A DNA stretch of 64,000 nt, taken from Dactylosporangium sucinum. Lineage in GTDB: Bacteria; Actinomycetota; Actinomycetes; Mycobacteriales; Micromonosporaceae. The stretch's first letter is position 1. Each line of letters opens with the position of its first letter. Where the stretch lies: positions 107,322-171,321 of the forward strand of contig NZ_BMPI01000003.1 of the NCBI RefSeq assembly GCF_014647515.1, read 5' to 3'. Below, piece by piece: positions 24,548 through 33,893 of this stretch. The notes under the pieces were generated by a model. The model had not been told where the DNA came from. It did not search any database and saw nothing but the letters and a program-made list of their open reading frames with translations. Made by a program: the position numbers and the translations under genes.

Positions 24548-25486
24548 ATGGCCGAGCTCGACGACCTGTCCGCCGCGCAGGCGGGAGTCATCACGCGGCA
24601 GCAGGCCCGCGCCTGCGGCCTGACCGAGGACATGATCCGCAGCCGCCTGCACTCCGGCCGCTGGCGCCGGCCCTACCGCGGCGTCTACTACACATTCACG
24701 GGCGAGCCCTCCCGGCTCGCCGTGCTGTCGGCCGTGCTCGCGGCGGCCGGCCCGGGCGCCGTGCTCAGCCACCACACCGCCGCCGAGCTGCTCGGCCTGA
24801 CCGACGAGCCCGCCGCCACGATCCACGTCAGCCTGCCCGGCCGGCGGCGACCGGACCGCATCGACGGGGTGCGCTTCCACTACCGCACCCCGGTGCCGGC
24901 CGCCGTGCCGCTGCGGTTGCCGGCCCGCACCCGGGTCGAGGACACCGTGGTCGACCTGACGCAGGTCGCGGACTCGCTCGACCAGGCCGTGGGGTGGATC
25001 GCCCGCGCGTGCGGCCGGCGGCTCACCACCACCGACCGGCTCGCGGCCACGATCCGTTCGCGGTCCCGGGTCCGCCGGCGCGCCCCGCTGCTCGCGGCGG
25101 TCGCCGACGTCGGCGCGGGCGCGCAGTCGGTGCTCGAGCTCCGCTACCTGCGCGACGTCGAGCGCGGCCACGGCCTGCCCGGCGGGCAGCGGCAGCGGGC
25201 CCGCCGGGCGGCCGGGACGATCGCCTACCGCGACGTGGAGTACACCGCGTTCGGCCTCGTCGTCGAGCTCGACGGCCGAGCCGCCCACGACGACGAGCAG
25301 CGCCTCCACGACCGGCGGCGGGACAACCGCTCGGCGACGCGCGGCTGGGGGACGCTGCGCTTCGGCTGGGCCGACGTCGCCGAGCGCCCGTGCGCGACGG
25401 CCGGGACCGTCGCGGCGGCGCTGCGGGTGGGCGGCTGGCGCGGCACCCCGGCCCGCTGCGGCGACGACTGCCGCATCACGTGGTAG
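24548..25486 (+). CDS. AbiEi-like winged-helix protein with DUF559-type C-terminal domain
   Basis: The 312-residue protein starts with the AbiEi antitoxin-like winged helix (ITRQQARACGLTEDMIRSRL, RPYRGVYYTF). It continues with the middle region seen in these proteins (AVLSHHTAAELLGL, RVEDTVVDLTQVA). It ends with a domain related to the DUF559/very-short-patch-repair nuclease fold (VVELDGRAAHDDEQRLHDRR, RFGWADV). No AbiEii-like nucleotidyltransferase toxin gene is adjacent, so a classical toxin-antitoxin pair is not supported. The final codons form one arm of a large hairpin. Confidence 0.75.
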   Translation: MAELDDLSAAQAGVITRQQARACGLTEDMIRSRLHSGRWRRPYRGVYYTFTGEPSRLAVLSAVLAAAGPGAVLSHHTAAELLGLTDEPAATIHVSLPGRRRPDRIDGVRFHYRTPVPAAVPLRLPARTRVEDTVVDLTQVADSLDQAVGWIARACGRRLTTTDRLAATIRSRSRVRRRAPLLAAVADVGAGAQSVLELRYLRDVERGHGLPGGQRQRARRAAGTIAYRDVEYTAFGLVVELDGRAAHDDEQRLHDRRRDNRSATRGWGTLRFGWADVAERPCATAGTVAAALRVGGWRGTPARCGDDCRITW

Positions 25487-25523
25487 CGAAACTGGTGCTA
25501 TAGGCCCAGTTTCGCTACCACGT
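25478..25523. terminator. 18-bp perfect inverted repeat between convergent genes
   Basis: Arms 25478-25495 and 25506-25523 are exact complements with a 10-nt AT-richer loop. The left arm includes the TAG stop of the AbiEi-like gene. It lies between this gene and the leftward LAL gene ending at 25554, so a bidirectional terminator is likely. Confidence 0.75.
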
Positions 25524-25553
25524 AACGAACTCAGCCCAACCGCGACGGCGTTT

Positions 25554-27674
25554 TCAGTGGTGAGGGCGTAGCAGGCGCGCGGTCAGCTCGGTGCGGTTCG
25601 CGAGCCCGAGCTTGGCCAGGATGTGCCGCACGTGGCTCTCCACCGTCCGCTCGCTGAGCACCAGCCGCGCCGCGATCTCCCGATTGCTCAGCGCCTCGGC
25701 GACGAGCGCGGCCACCTCCCGCTCCCGTTCGGTGAGCGGGTCCACAGTGGACGCCCGCGCGGCCGGGCCGGGCAGGTCGAGCCGGCGGGCGTCGGCGGCG
25801 GCGCGGGCCGCGAGCGCCGCGTCGCCGGTCAGCGCGGCCAGGTCGAGCCGCGTGTGGACCAGCCACGGCCCGGCGTCCAGCCGGGTGTTCACCGCGACGG
25901 CCGTGCGCAGCAGGTCGACGGCCTCGTCCGTGCGCCCGAGCAGCGCCGCGAGCCGCCCGGCCGGCCGGGCCGCGGCGCCGCCCGGGAACGTGTCGGCGCC
26001 GCCCGGCAGCCCGCCCGCGGCCGTCCACGGCAGCCACTGCGGGTAGGCCCACGCCGCCGCCTCGGCGTCGCCGAACGCCAGCGCCAGCTCGGTGAGGAAC
26101 TGCAGCATCCCCAGCCGCCGCAGGCCCGGCGGCGGGTCGCGCAGCAGGTGCCGCAGCCGCTCGTACCGGGCCCGCGCCTCGGCCGCCTCCCCGTCGACGA
26201 GGTGGTGCAGCGCCGTGACGGCGTCGCCGAGCGGCAGCCGCGGGTCGTCGTCGCGCCGCTCGGCCCAGCCGGCGCGCAGCTCGCCGCGGTCGCCGCGGAC
26301 CAGCCCCAGCAGGACGGCGAAGAGGTCGGTGACGGCGGCGGCCAGCCGGTCGCCGGTCCGCAGCGCCGCCGCGTGCGCCCGCTCGTTCAGCGTCCGCGCC
26401 GCGCCCCACCGGCCGGCGAGCGCCTCCCGCGCCGCATCGGCCCGCAGCGCGTGCCACTCGGCGACCGGCAGCCGGGCCGCGGCGGCCAGGTCCCGCAGAC
26501 GAGCGAGCCCGTCGTCCACGCCGCGGAGATTTCCCATGTGGTACTGCGAGTCGACGCGCCACAGCTCCCCGCGCACCGCGACCAGGAGCCGCCCGGTGCG
26601 CAGCCCGCCGTCGGCCGTGACCCCGGCGAGCCGCAGCCGCTCGGCGGGATCGTCGAGGAGCCACATCCGCGCCCGAACCGCGTCGGCGAGCGCCTCGTCG
26701 TCGCCACCGTCCTCGGCGGCCCGCAGCGCCTCCGCGCTCTCGGCCTCGGTGACCCGGTCGGCGTCGGCGTGCAGCGCCGCCCGCCGGGCGAGCAGCCGCA
26801 CCCGGTCGCCCGGCCCGGCGCCGGCCAGCGCGCGCTCGCACAGCAGCGCCGCCCGCACGGCGACGTCGGCGTCCCCGGCGCCGTGGATGACGAGGGCCGC
26901 GGCGGCCAGCAGGTCGGGCCGCCCGGCGGCGGTCGCCAGCTCGGCGGCGACCAGACAGTGCTCGGAGGCCCGCCGGGGCCGCCCGGCGCGGTACTCGGCC
27001 CGGGCCAGCTCGACCACCAGCGCGGCCCGCTCGGCGTCCCCGGCGTGGTCGAGCGCGCCGAGGCACCGCTCGTAGAGCCGGGCCGCGTCGTCGGCGGCCC
27101 CGTCGCGCAGCGCCTGCCGGGCCGCGCCGAGCAGCAGCGGGGCGCTGTCGAGGCCGGCCGCCTCGGCGGCGGTGAGCGGCCCGAGCACCAGCCGCCGCAC
27201 GCCGAGCGCGCGGCCGAGTTCCTCCTCGGCGCGCGCGAACGCCTCGGGGCGCCGCGCGGGCGCGCCGCTGCGGACGGTGACGACCACGAGCGGCCCGCCC
27301 TCGGCCCGGACCGCCAGGGCCAGGTGCCGGACCACGGCCAGCGAGCCCTCGTCCGCGTCCTGCAGATCCTCGACCACCACGACCCGGCCGGCGCACCCGG
27401 CGACGAGATCGGCGACGGCGACGGCCGCCGTGAAGCCGGACCCCGCCGGCGCGGTGACGCCGAGCGCGGACAGCACCCGCAGCCACGGCCACATCGGCGG
27501 GGCGTCGTCGTCCGGCGGGCACCGCACCCACAGCGCGTCCGGGCACGCCTCCCGCAGCAGGCGCGTCTTGCCGACGCCGGCCGGCCCGGAGACCACGACC
27601 AGGCCGGAGGTCAGCTCCCTGAGCCGCGCGAGCTCGGCGGATCGGCCGGCAAACTCGGAGGGCATGGCGCCCAT
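25554..27674 (-). CDS. LuxR-family (LAL) ATPase regulator, shortened middle
   Basis: The 706-residue protein opens with an AAA-type ATPase ([11 protein letters not shown], Walker [13 protein letters not shown], Walker [12 protein letters not shown]) and ends with a LuxR helix-turn-helix ([40 protein letters not shown]). LAL regulators are usually about 900 residues. Here the text passes from the sensor region ([14 protein letters not shown]) directly to TPR-like helices ([15 protein letters not shown]). The segment that usually holds GNPFFVEEL and the first helical domain is absent. An in-frame deletion or a natural short subtype are both possible. ATG at 27665 is an alternative start. Confidence 0.82.
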   Translation of the reverse strand: MGAMPSEFAGRSAELARLRELTSGLVVVSGPAGVGKTRLLREACPDALWVRCPPDDDAPPMWPWLRVLSALGVTAPAGSGFTAAVAVADLVAGCAGRVVVVEDLQDADEGSLAVVRHLALAVRAEGGPLVVVTVRSGAPARRPEAFARAEEELGRALGVRRLVLGPLTAAEAAGLDSAPLLLGAARQALRDGAADDAARLYERCLGALDHAGDAERAALVVELARAEYRAGRPRRASEHCLVAAELATAAGRPDLLAAAALVIHGAGDADVAVRAALLCERALAGAGPGDRVRLLARRAALHADADRVTEAESAEALRAAEDGGDDEALADAVRARMWLLDDPAERLRLAGVTADGGLRTGRLLVAVRGELWRVDSQYHMGNLRGVDDGLARLRDLAAAARLPVAEWHALRADAAREALAGRWGAARTLNERAHAAALRTGDRLAAAVTDLFAVLLGLVRGDRGELRAGWAERRDDDPRLPLGDAVTALHHLVDGEAAEARARYERLRHLLRDPPPGLRRLGMLQFLTELALAFGDAEAAAWAYPQWLPWTAAGGLPGGADTFPGGAAARPAGRLAALLGRTDEAVDLLRTAVAVNTRLDAGPWLVHTRLDLAALTGDAALAARAAADARRLDLPGPAARASTVDPLTEREREVAALVAEALSNREIAARLVLSERTVESHVRHILAKLGLANRTELTARLLRPHH

Positions 27675-27748
27675 CCTGCCAAAATCAGTGGTGCGGGTCA
27701 GTGCTGGCGCTCATGCGGTACACCCTGGGATCACCGAGGCTCGACGGC

Positions 27749-29182
27749 ATGGAACTCCACGAGTACACGCGGCTGGACGGGGTCGCGATCGCCGGGCTGA
27801 TCCGGGCGGGGGAGGTGTCGGCGGCCGAGGTCGAGCGGGTCGCGCGCGTCGCCGTCGAGGCCGCGCACCGGCGGGTGAACGGTCTGGCCGGGCCGCTGTT
27901 CGAGGCGGCGCTGCGGTACGAACCGGGCGGGATTTTCGGCGGGGTGCCGTTCCTGGTCAAGGACGTGCCGATGGCCGCGGGCGTGCCGTTCGGCGTCGGG
28001 AGCCGGGCGGTGCCAGACTTCGTGGTGGCCGAGCGGGACGCGCCGATCATGGAGCGGTTCCGCCGGGCCGGGCTGGCGACGCTCGGCCGGACGACGATGC
28101 CGGAGCTGGGGCTGAGCTTCGCGACCGAGCCGCGGCGGCACGGGCCGGCCCGCAACCCGTATGACCGGGAGCGCGGGGCCGGCGGCTCCAGCGGCGGCGC
28201 GGCGGCGCTGGTCGCGGCGGGGGCGGTGCCGATCGCGCACGCCAACGACGGCGCCGGGTCGATCCGGGTGCCGGCCTCGTGCTGCGGGCTGGTCGGGCTG
28301 AAGCCGAGCGCGGGCCGGCTACCGGGGCCGCCGTTTTTGGGGGAGTTCGCCGTCACCCGAAGCGTGCGCGACACGGCGGCACTGTTCGAGGCGGTGTTCG
28401 GACTGCCCGCTCTCGGTCGGTCGACCGACCGAAACTGGGGTCTTGCCGGTCGGTCGACCGACCGAATTTCGGGTCTTGCCGGTCGGTCGACCGACCGAGA
28501 CCCGGGCCTTGCCGGTCGGTCGACCGACCGAATCCTGCGCGTCGGGATCACCACGGCCGCCTGGTCGGGTGTGCCCGTCGAGCCGGAGGTCGTCGCCGCC
28601 ACCGAGCGGGCCGGGCACCTGCTGGAGCGGCTCGGCCACGCCGTCGAACTGGCCGCGCCCGAGCTGGACTGGGACGACGTCCGCGCCGGGCTGCGCGGCG
28701 AGCTGGTCGCGAACGTGGCCCCGCTGCTGGCCGCGCCGCGCCCGGTCGACCCGGGGCGGCTCGAGGCGGTGAGCCGGGCGGTGATCGCCGAGGTCCGCGC
28801 CATGACCGCGCTCGACCTCGCCGGCGCCACCGCGGCGGGGGAGCGGGCGGCGCGGGGCGTGTGGGCGTTCTTCGCCGGGTACGACCTGCTCGTCACCCCG
28901 ACGCTCGCGCGGCTGCCCGCGCCGCACGGAACGCTGGACTACGACGACCCGCGGTACACCGTGGCGGGCTGGCTCGACGCGATGCTCGCCTTCGGCCCGT
29001 TCACCACGCTGTTCAACCTCGCCGGCCTGCCCGCGGTCAGCCTGCCGCTCGGGCGGAGCACCTCCGGGCTGCCGATCGGGGTGCAGCTCGTGGCGCCGCA
29101 CGGCCGCGAGGACCGGCTGCTCGCGCTCGCGGCCGCGCTGGAAGACGACTTCGCCGACCTGATTAGTAGAGAACTGCATTGA
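27749..29182 (+). CDS. Amidase-signature hydrolase carrying four in-frame palindromic repeats
   Basis: The 477-residue enzyme has the amidase-signature triad: Lys71 (PFLVKDVP), the cis-Ser pair at 147-148 in GAGGSSGG, and the nucleophile Ser171 in DGAGSIRVPAS. It should hydrolyse an amide bond with a Ser-cisSer-Lys mechanism; the substrate is unknown. Between the N-terminal core and the LRVGITT strand, about 44 residues consist of four copies of GRSTDR with 5-residue spacers. These are encoded by perfect 18-bp palindromes with a 33-bp period. This insertion is absent from typical family members and probably forms a surface loop. I chose the ATG of MELHEYT; upstream in-frame ATGs exist at 27701. 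Confidence 0.85.
   Translation: MELHEYTRLDGVAIAGLIRAGEVSAAEVERVARVAVEAAHRRVNGLAGPLFEAALRYEPGGIFGGVPFLVKDVPMAAGVPFGVGSRAVPDFVVAERDAPIMERFRRAGLATLGRTTMPELGLSFATEPRRHGPARNPYDRERGAGGSSGGAAALVAAGAVPIAHANDGAGSIRVPASCCGLVGLKPSAGRLPGPPFLGEFAVTRSVRDTAALFEAVFGLPALGRSTDRNWGLAGRSTDRISGLAGRSTDRDPGLAGRSTDRILRVGITTAAWSGVPVEPEVVAATERAGHLLERLGHAVELAAPELDWDDVRAGLRGELVANVAPLLAAPRPVDPGRLEAVSRAVIAEVRAMTALDLAGATAAGERAARGVWAFFAGYDLLVTPTLARLPAPHGTLDYDDPRYTVAGWLDAMLAFGPFTTLFNLAGLPAVSLPLGRSTSGLPIGVQLVAPHGREDRLLALAAALEDDFADLISRELH
28414..28530. repeat. Four spaced perfect palindromes inside the amidase gene
   Basis: CGGTCGGTCGACCGACCG occurs exactly at 28414-28431, 28447-28464, 28480-28497 and 28513-28530. The spacers are 15 nt each and related to each other (GGTCTTGC or GGCCTTGC at the 3' side of all three). 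The 33-bp period equals 11 codons, so the reading frame is kept. Each palindrome contains a SalI-type GTCGAC centre. Confidence 0.97.
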
Positions 29183-29186
29183 CGAC

Positions 29187-29201
29187 CATGCTAGAAGCAT
29201 G
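29187..29201. terminator. Small hairpin after the amidase gene
   Basis: CATGCT and AGCATG pair perfectly around AGA, five bases past the amidase stop codon. It is short; it could be a weak terminator or part of the control region of the following secreted esterase gene. Confidence 0.35.
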
Positions 29202-29255
29202 ATCTGATCCCGTCTCGGAAGAATTTTCACATTCGATGGGATCGAGGAGACCGCC

Positions 29256-30500
29256 GTGTCCGTGTTCCGTCGTGCCGCGCTCGTGGTGACCCTGGTCGCC
29301 GCGAGCGCAGTGGTCGCACCGCCGTTGCCCGCCAGCGCCGCGCTGCCGACCGCCGCCGTCGCCCTCGGCGACAGCTTCATCAGTGGTGAGGGGGCCGGCA
29401 GCTACCAGCCGGTGACCGACTCGGGCGGCGTCGCCCAGGGCTTCCCGGGCTGGTCGGCGCCGAACAACAACGCGTTCTTCTGCCACCGCTCCGCCAACGC
29501 CTCGATCAACCAGGCCACGCTGCCCGGCATCCAGGCCCGGTTCAACCTCGCCTGCTCGGGCGGCCGGCCGTTCGACATCGCCAACGCCTCGTCGGGCCGC
29601 GAGAAGGGCCGCCAGGTCAAGGCGCAGCTCGACCAGCTGCGGGCCGTCGCCCAGACGCACGACATCGATCTGGTACTGGTGGGGCTGGGCTCCAACAACA
29701 GCTCGTTCACGTTCGGCGACGTGGCGGAGAAGTGCGCGAACCGCTTCATCGCCGACGCGTGGACCGGCTGGTGGGAATTCTGGGCGTACCTCAACGGCCC
29801 GGTCGAGCAGTCCCCGTGCACGGCCAGCGACCTCGCCACCGCCGCGCAGCTGACGGCCGCGACCAACGAGACGATCGCCGCCGTCCGGCAGCTGCTCACC
29901 ACGCTCGACCAGATCGACGCCGACGGCCAGCACCGGGTCGTCTTCCAGGACTACACCAACCCGCTGCCCTTCGACCTCGACCAGACCTACTGGGAGGAGG
30001 ACGGCCGCGCCGACGACCGGGACAAGTTCCGTGCCCTGGGCGCCGAGCGGTACGCGGCCGGCTGCCCGATCCACCGGGCCAGCCTCTCCGCCGGTCACCT
30101 GTTCTCGCAGGGTCTCGGCACCCTCGTGCAGACCACCCGCAACACCCTCGCCGCCGAGTTCCCGAACGACGACCTCGTCTTCCTCGACGTGCAGCACGCC
30201 TTCGACGGCGCCCGCCTCTGCGAGAAGGCCGGCAGCCCGGCGAACGCCCTGGCCACGCCGATCCGCCTGCAGGACGGGGCGAGCGGGGTCTTCGTGACCA
30301 GCCTGGACGGCAAGGACAAGATCGCCATCCAGCGGATCGCGAACACCTGCGTCACGTACTTCCAGACCTGCCAGGAGTCCTGGCACCCGACCGCGGCCGG
30401 CCACACCGTGCTCGGCAAGTGCCTGACCGGCGCCGCCACCACCGCGGCGCGGGCCGTCACCTGCACCCGCCAGCCCGACGGAACCATCGTCACGTCCTGA
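29256..30500 (+). CDS. Secreted GDSL/SGNH-family hydrolase
   Basis: The 414-residue protein has a signal peptide (residues 1 to about 28, ending PASA). The SGNH blocks follow: ALGDSFISGEG with the nucleophile Ser, LACSGGRPF with Gly, LVGLGSNNSSF with Asn, and ESWHPTAAGH with the catalytic His. It is an extracellular esterase or lipase, perhaps acting on acetylated polysaccharide given the xylanase next door. GGAG precedes the GTG start. Six or more cysteines suggest disulfides. Confidence 0.87.
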   Translation: MSVFRRAALVVTLVAASAVVAPPLPASAALPTAAVALGDSFISGEGAGSYQPVTDSGGVAQGFPGWSAPNNNAFFCHRSANASINQATLPGIQARFNLACSGGRPFDIANASSGREKGRQVKAQLDQLRAVAQTHDIDLVLVGLGSNNSSFTFGDVAEKCANRFIADAWTGWWEFWAYLNGPVEQSPCTASDLATAAQLTAATNETIAAVRQLLTTLDQIDADGQHRVVFQDYTNPLPFDLDQTYWEEDGRADDRDKFRALGAERYAAGCPIHRASLSAGHLFSQGLGTLVQTTRNTLAAEFPNDDLVFLDVQHAFDGARLCEKAGSPANALATPIRLQDGASGVFVTSLDGKDKIAIQRIANTCVTYFQTCQESWHPTAAGHTVLGKCLTGAATTAARAVTCTRQPDGTIVTS

Positions 30501-30515
30501 ACGTCCGACCGATCG

Positions 30516-30549
30516 CCTCCCTTCGGGCTCTGCCGGGCCCGAGGGGAGG
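30516..30549. terminator. Terminator hairpin between the GDSL and GH10 genes
   Basis: Arms 30516-30528 and 30537-30549 form a 13-bp stem with one G-U pair and an 8-nt loop, 15 bp after the GDSL stop codon. Confidence 0.7.
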
Positions 30550-30583
30550 TCCAGGTGGAACTTTCGCAGGCCGCCCGTGGTAG

Positions 30584-32044
<1,461 letters not shown>

Positions 32045-32053
32045 CCCGCTGAC

Positions 32054-32087
32054 GCCGGGGAGCCCGCCGACCGTGGGACTCCCCGGC
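32054..32087. terminator. Terminator hairpin after the xylanase gene
   Basis: Arms GCCGGGGAG (32054-32062) and CTCCCCGGC (32079-32087) pair perfectly, and CCC/GGG continue the stem past a single bulge. It begins ten bases after the stop codon. Confidence 0.7.
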
Positions 32088-32100
32088 CCGCGGCTGGGGT

Positions 32101-32146
32101 CCGCTGACACGGGCGTGTCGGTCGCGTGTCGGTGCCGTGTCAGCGG
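32101..32146. promoter_or_regulatory. Operator-like inverted repeat upstream of the Drr-type ABC genes
   Basis: The 12-bp arms CCGCTGACACGG (32101-32112) and CCGTGTCAGCGG (32135-32146) are exact complements. Two further GTGTCGGT copies lie between them. The element ends 20 bp before the ATG and is well placed as a repressor site. No regulator gene is directly adjacent. Confidence 0.6.
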
Positions 32147-32166
32147 GCCGCCGCAGCCTCGGTGGC

Positions 32167-33135
32167 ATGACCACAGACCTGATGGTGGAGGCCGAGGGCC
32201 TCGTCAAGCGCTTCGGGGAGACGAGGGCCCTGCAGGGCGTCGACCTCGCCATCCCCCGCGGCACCGTGCACGGCGTGCTCGGGCCCAACGGGGCCGGGAA
32301 GACCACGGCGGTCCGAATCCTGTCCACGCTCCTGCGGCCCGACGGCGGGTCGGCGCGCATCGCCGGCCACGACGTCGTGCGCGACGCCGAGCGGGTCCGC
32401 GCCGCGATCGGGCTCACCGGGCAGTACGCGTCCGTGGACGAGGATCTCACCGGGCGGCAGAACCTCGTGCTCTTCGGCGTGCTGCTCGACCTGCGCCGGC
32501 GGGCCGCCCGCGAGCGGGCCGCCGAGCTGCTCGAGTGGTTCGGCCTGAGCGGGGCCGCGGACCGGCCCGTGAAGACGTACTCCGGCGGCATGCGGCGGCG
32601 GCTCGACCTCGCCGCCAGCCTCGTCGGGCGGCCGGACGTGATCTTCCTCGACGAGCCGACGACCGGGCTCGACCCGGCCAAGCGCGAGGACATGTGGGAC
32701 GTCGTGCGCACGCTCGTGCGGGACGGGTCGACGGTGCTGCTGACCACGCAGTACCTCGAAGAAGCCGAGGCGCTCGCGGACGCCATCACCGTCATCGACC
32801 ACGGCCGGGTCATCGCCCACGACACCCCCGAGCGGCTCAAGCGCATCGTCGGCGGCCAGACCCTGACCGTGCGCCCGGCCGACCCGGCCGACCTGCCGCA
32901 GACCGCGGCGATCCTGTCCGCGGTGTCGAGCGGCGCGTCGGCCGAGGAGACCCGCAAGGGCGTGCTCGCCGTGCCGGTCCGCGACGCCACGGCCCTCGAC
33001 GCGGCCGTCGGCAAGCTCGCCGCCGCGGGCGTCCAGGTCGTCGAGCTGTCCCTGCACCTGCCGAGCCTGGACGAGGTCTTCCTGACCCTGACCGGGCGCC
33101 CCACCAGAGCACTCACCGAGGAGGTCCCGGCGTGA
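32167..33135 (+). CDS. Drr-type ABC exporter, ATP-binding subunit
   Basis: The 322-residue protein resembles DrrA, the ATPase of daunorubicin-type drug exporters: Walker A GPNGAGKTT, signature YSGGMRRRLD, Walker B VIFLDEPTTGLD. The extended C-terminal domain typical of DrrA ends with LPSLDEVFLTLTG. It powers the permease encoded immediately downstream, whose GTG start overlaps this stop codon (GTGA). The exported compound is unknown. Confidence 0.9.
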   Translation: MTTDLMVEAEGLVKRFGETRALQGVDLAIPRGTVHGVLGPNGAGKTTAVRILSTLLRPDGGSARIAGHDVVRDAERVRAAIGLTGQYASVDEDLTGRQNLVLFGVLLDLRRRAARERAAELLEWFGLSGAADRPVKTYSGGMRRRLDLAASLVGRPDVIFLDEPTTGLDPAKREDMWDVVRTLVRDGSTVLLTTQYLEEAEALADAITVIDHGRVIAHDTPERLKRIVGGQTLTVRPADPADLPQTAAILSAVSSGASAEETRKGVLAVPVRDATALDAAVGKLAAAGVQVVELSLHLPSLDEVFLTLTGRPTRALTEEVPA

Positions 33136-33893
33136 GCATCCGTTTCGTCCGGCACGCGCTGGAGCTCACCCGCCGCAGCCTCATCAAGACCTGGCGCACG
33201 CCCGAGGCCCTGATCGACGTCACGCTGCAGCCCGGCCTGTTCATGGTCATCTTCGTCTACGTGTTCGGCGGGGCGGTGGCCGGCTCGACGCACGAGTACC
33301 TGCAGTTCCTGATGCCCGGCATCCTCGCCCAGACCCTCGCCATGGGCGCCATCTCGATCGGCGTGAACCTCAACAGTGACCTGGAGAAGGGCATCTTCGA
33401 CCGCTTCCGTTCGCTGCCCATCGCCCGCTCGGCGCCGCTCGTGGGCGCGGTGCTCGGCGACGTCGTGCGGTACGTCGTCGTCACCGTCTCGACGTTCGCC
33501 TTCGCCTATCTGATGGGCTTCCGGATCGGCACCGACCCGCTCCGCACGCTGGCCGGCTGCCTGCTCGGCGTGCTGTTCGGGCTGTGCGTCAGCTGGGCGC
33601 TGGTGTTCGTCGGCATGCTCGTGCGGACCTCCGGCGCGGTGCAGGGCATCGGCTTCCTCGTCATGCTGCCGCTGTCGTTCGCGTCCAGCGTGTTCGTCGA
33701 CCCGCACACGCTGCCGTCCTGGCTGCGCGGGTTCGTCGACGTGAACCCGCTCACCCACCTGGTCGGGGCGATGCGCGGGTTGTTCGTCGGCACCCCGCTC
33801 GGCACCCACGTCTGGTGGACGCTGGGCTGGAGCGCGGCGCTCGTCGCGGTCTTCATGCCGCTCGCGCTGGCCGCCTACCGCCGCAAGGTCTGA
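33132..33893 (+). CDS. Drr-type ABC exporter, ABC-2 permease subunit
   Basis: The 253-residue membrane protein has six hydrophobic segments. It carries the ABC-2 hallmarks LQPGLFMVIFVYVFGG and DLEKGIFDRFRSLPIARS, and the conserved VNPLTHLVGAMRGLF near the end. It forms the export channel with the ATPase encoded upstream. The 3' end overlaps the convergent regulator gene by 19 bp. Confidence 0.9.
   Translation: MSIRFVRHALELTRRSLIKTWRTPEALIDVTLQPGLFMVIFVYVFGGAVAGSTHEYLQFLMPGILAQTLAMGAISIGVNLNSDLEKGIFDRFRSLPIARSAPLVGAVLGDVVRYVVVTVSTFAFAYLMGFRIGTDPLRTLAGCLLGVLFGLCVSWALVFVGMLVRTSGAVQGIGFLVMLPLSFASSVFVDPHTLPSWLRGFVDVNPLTHLVGAMRGLFVGTPLGTHVWWTLGWSAALVAVFMPLALAAYRRKV

Noticed and set aside
24548..25486. 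Complete AbiE toxin-antitoxin system
   Set aside because: Only the AbiEi-like protein is present; no AbiEii nucleotidyltransferase gene lies on either side.
28414..28530. CRISPR-like repeat-spacer pattern
   Set aside because: The spacers are only 15 nt and resemble each other, the repeats are perfect palindromes, the array is in frame inside an amidase, and no cas genes are near.
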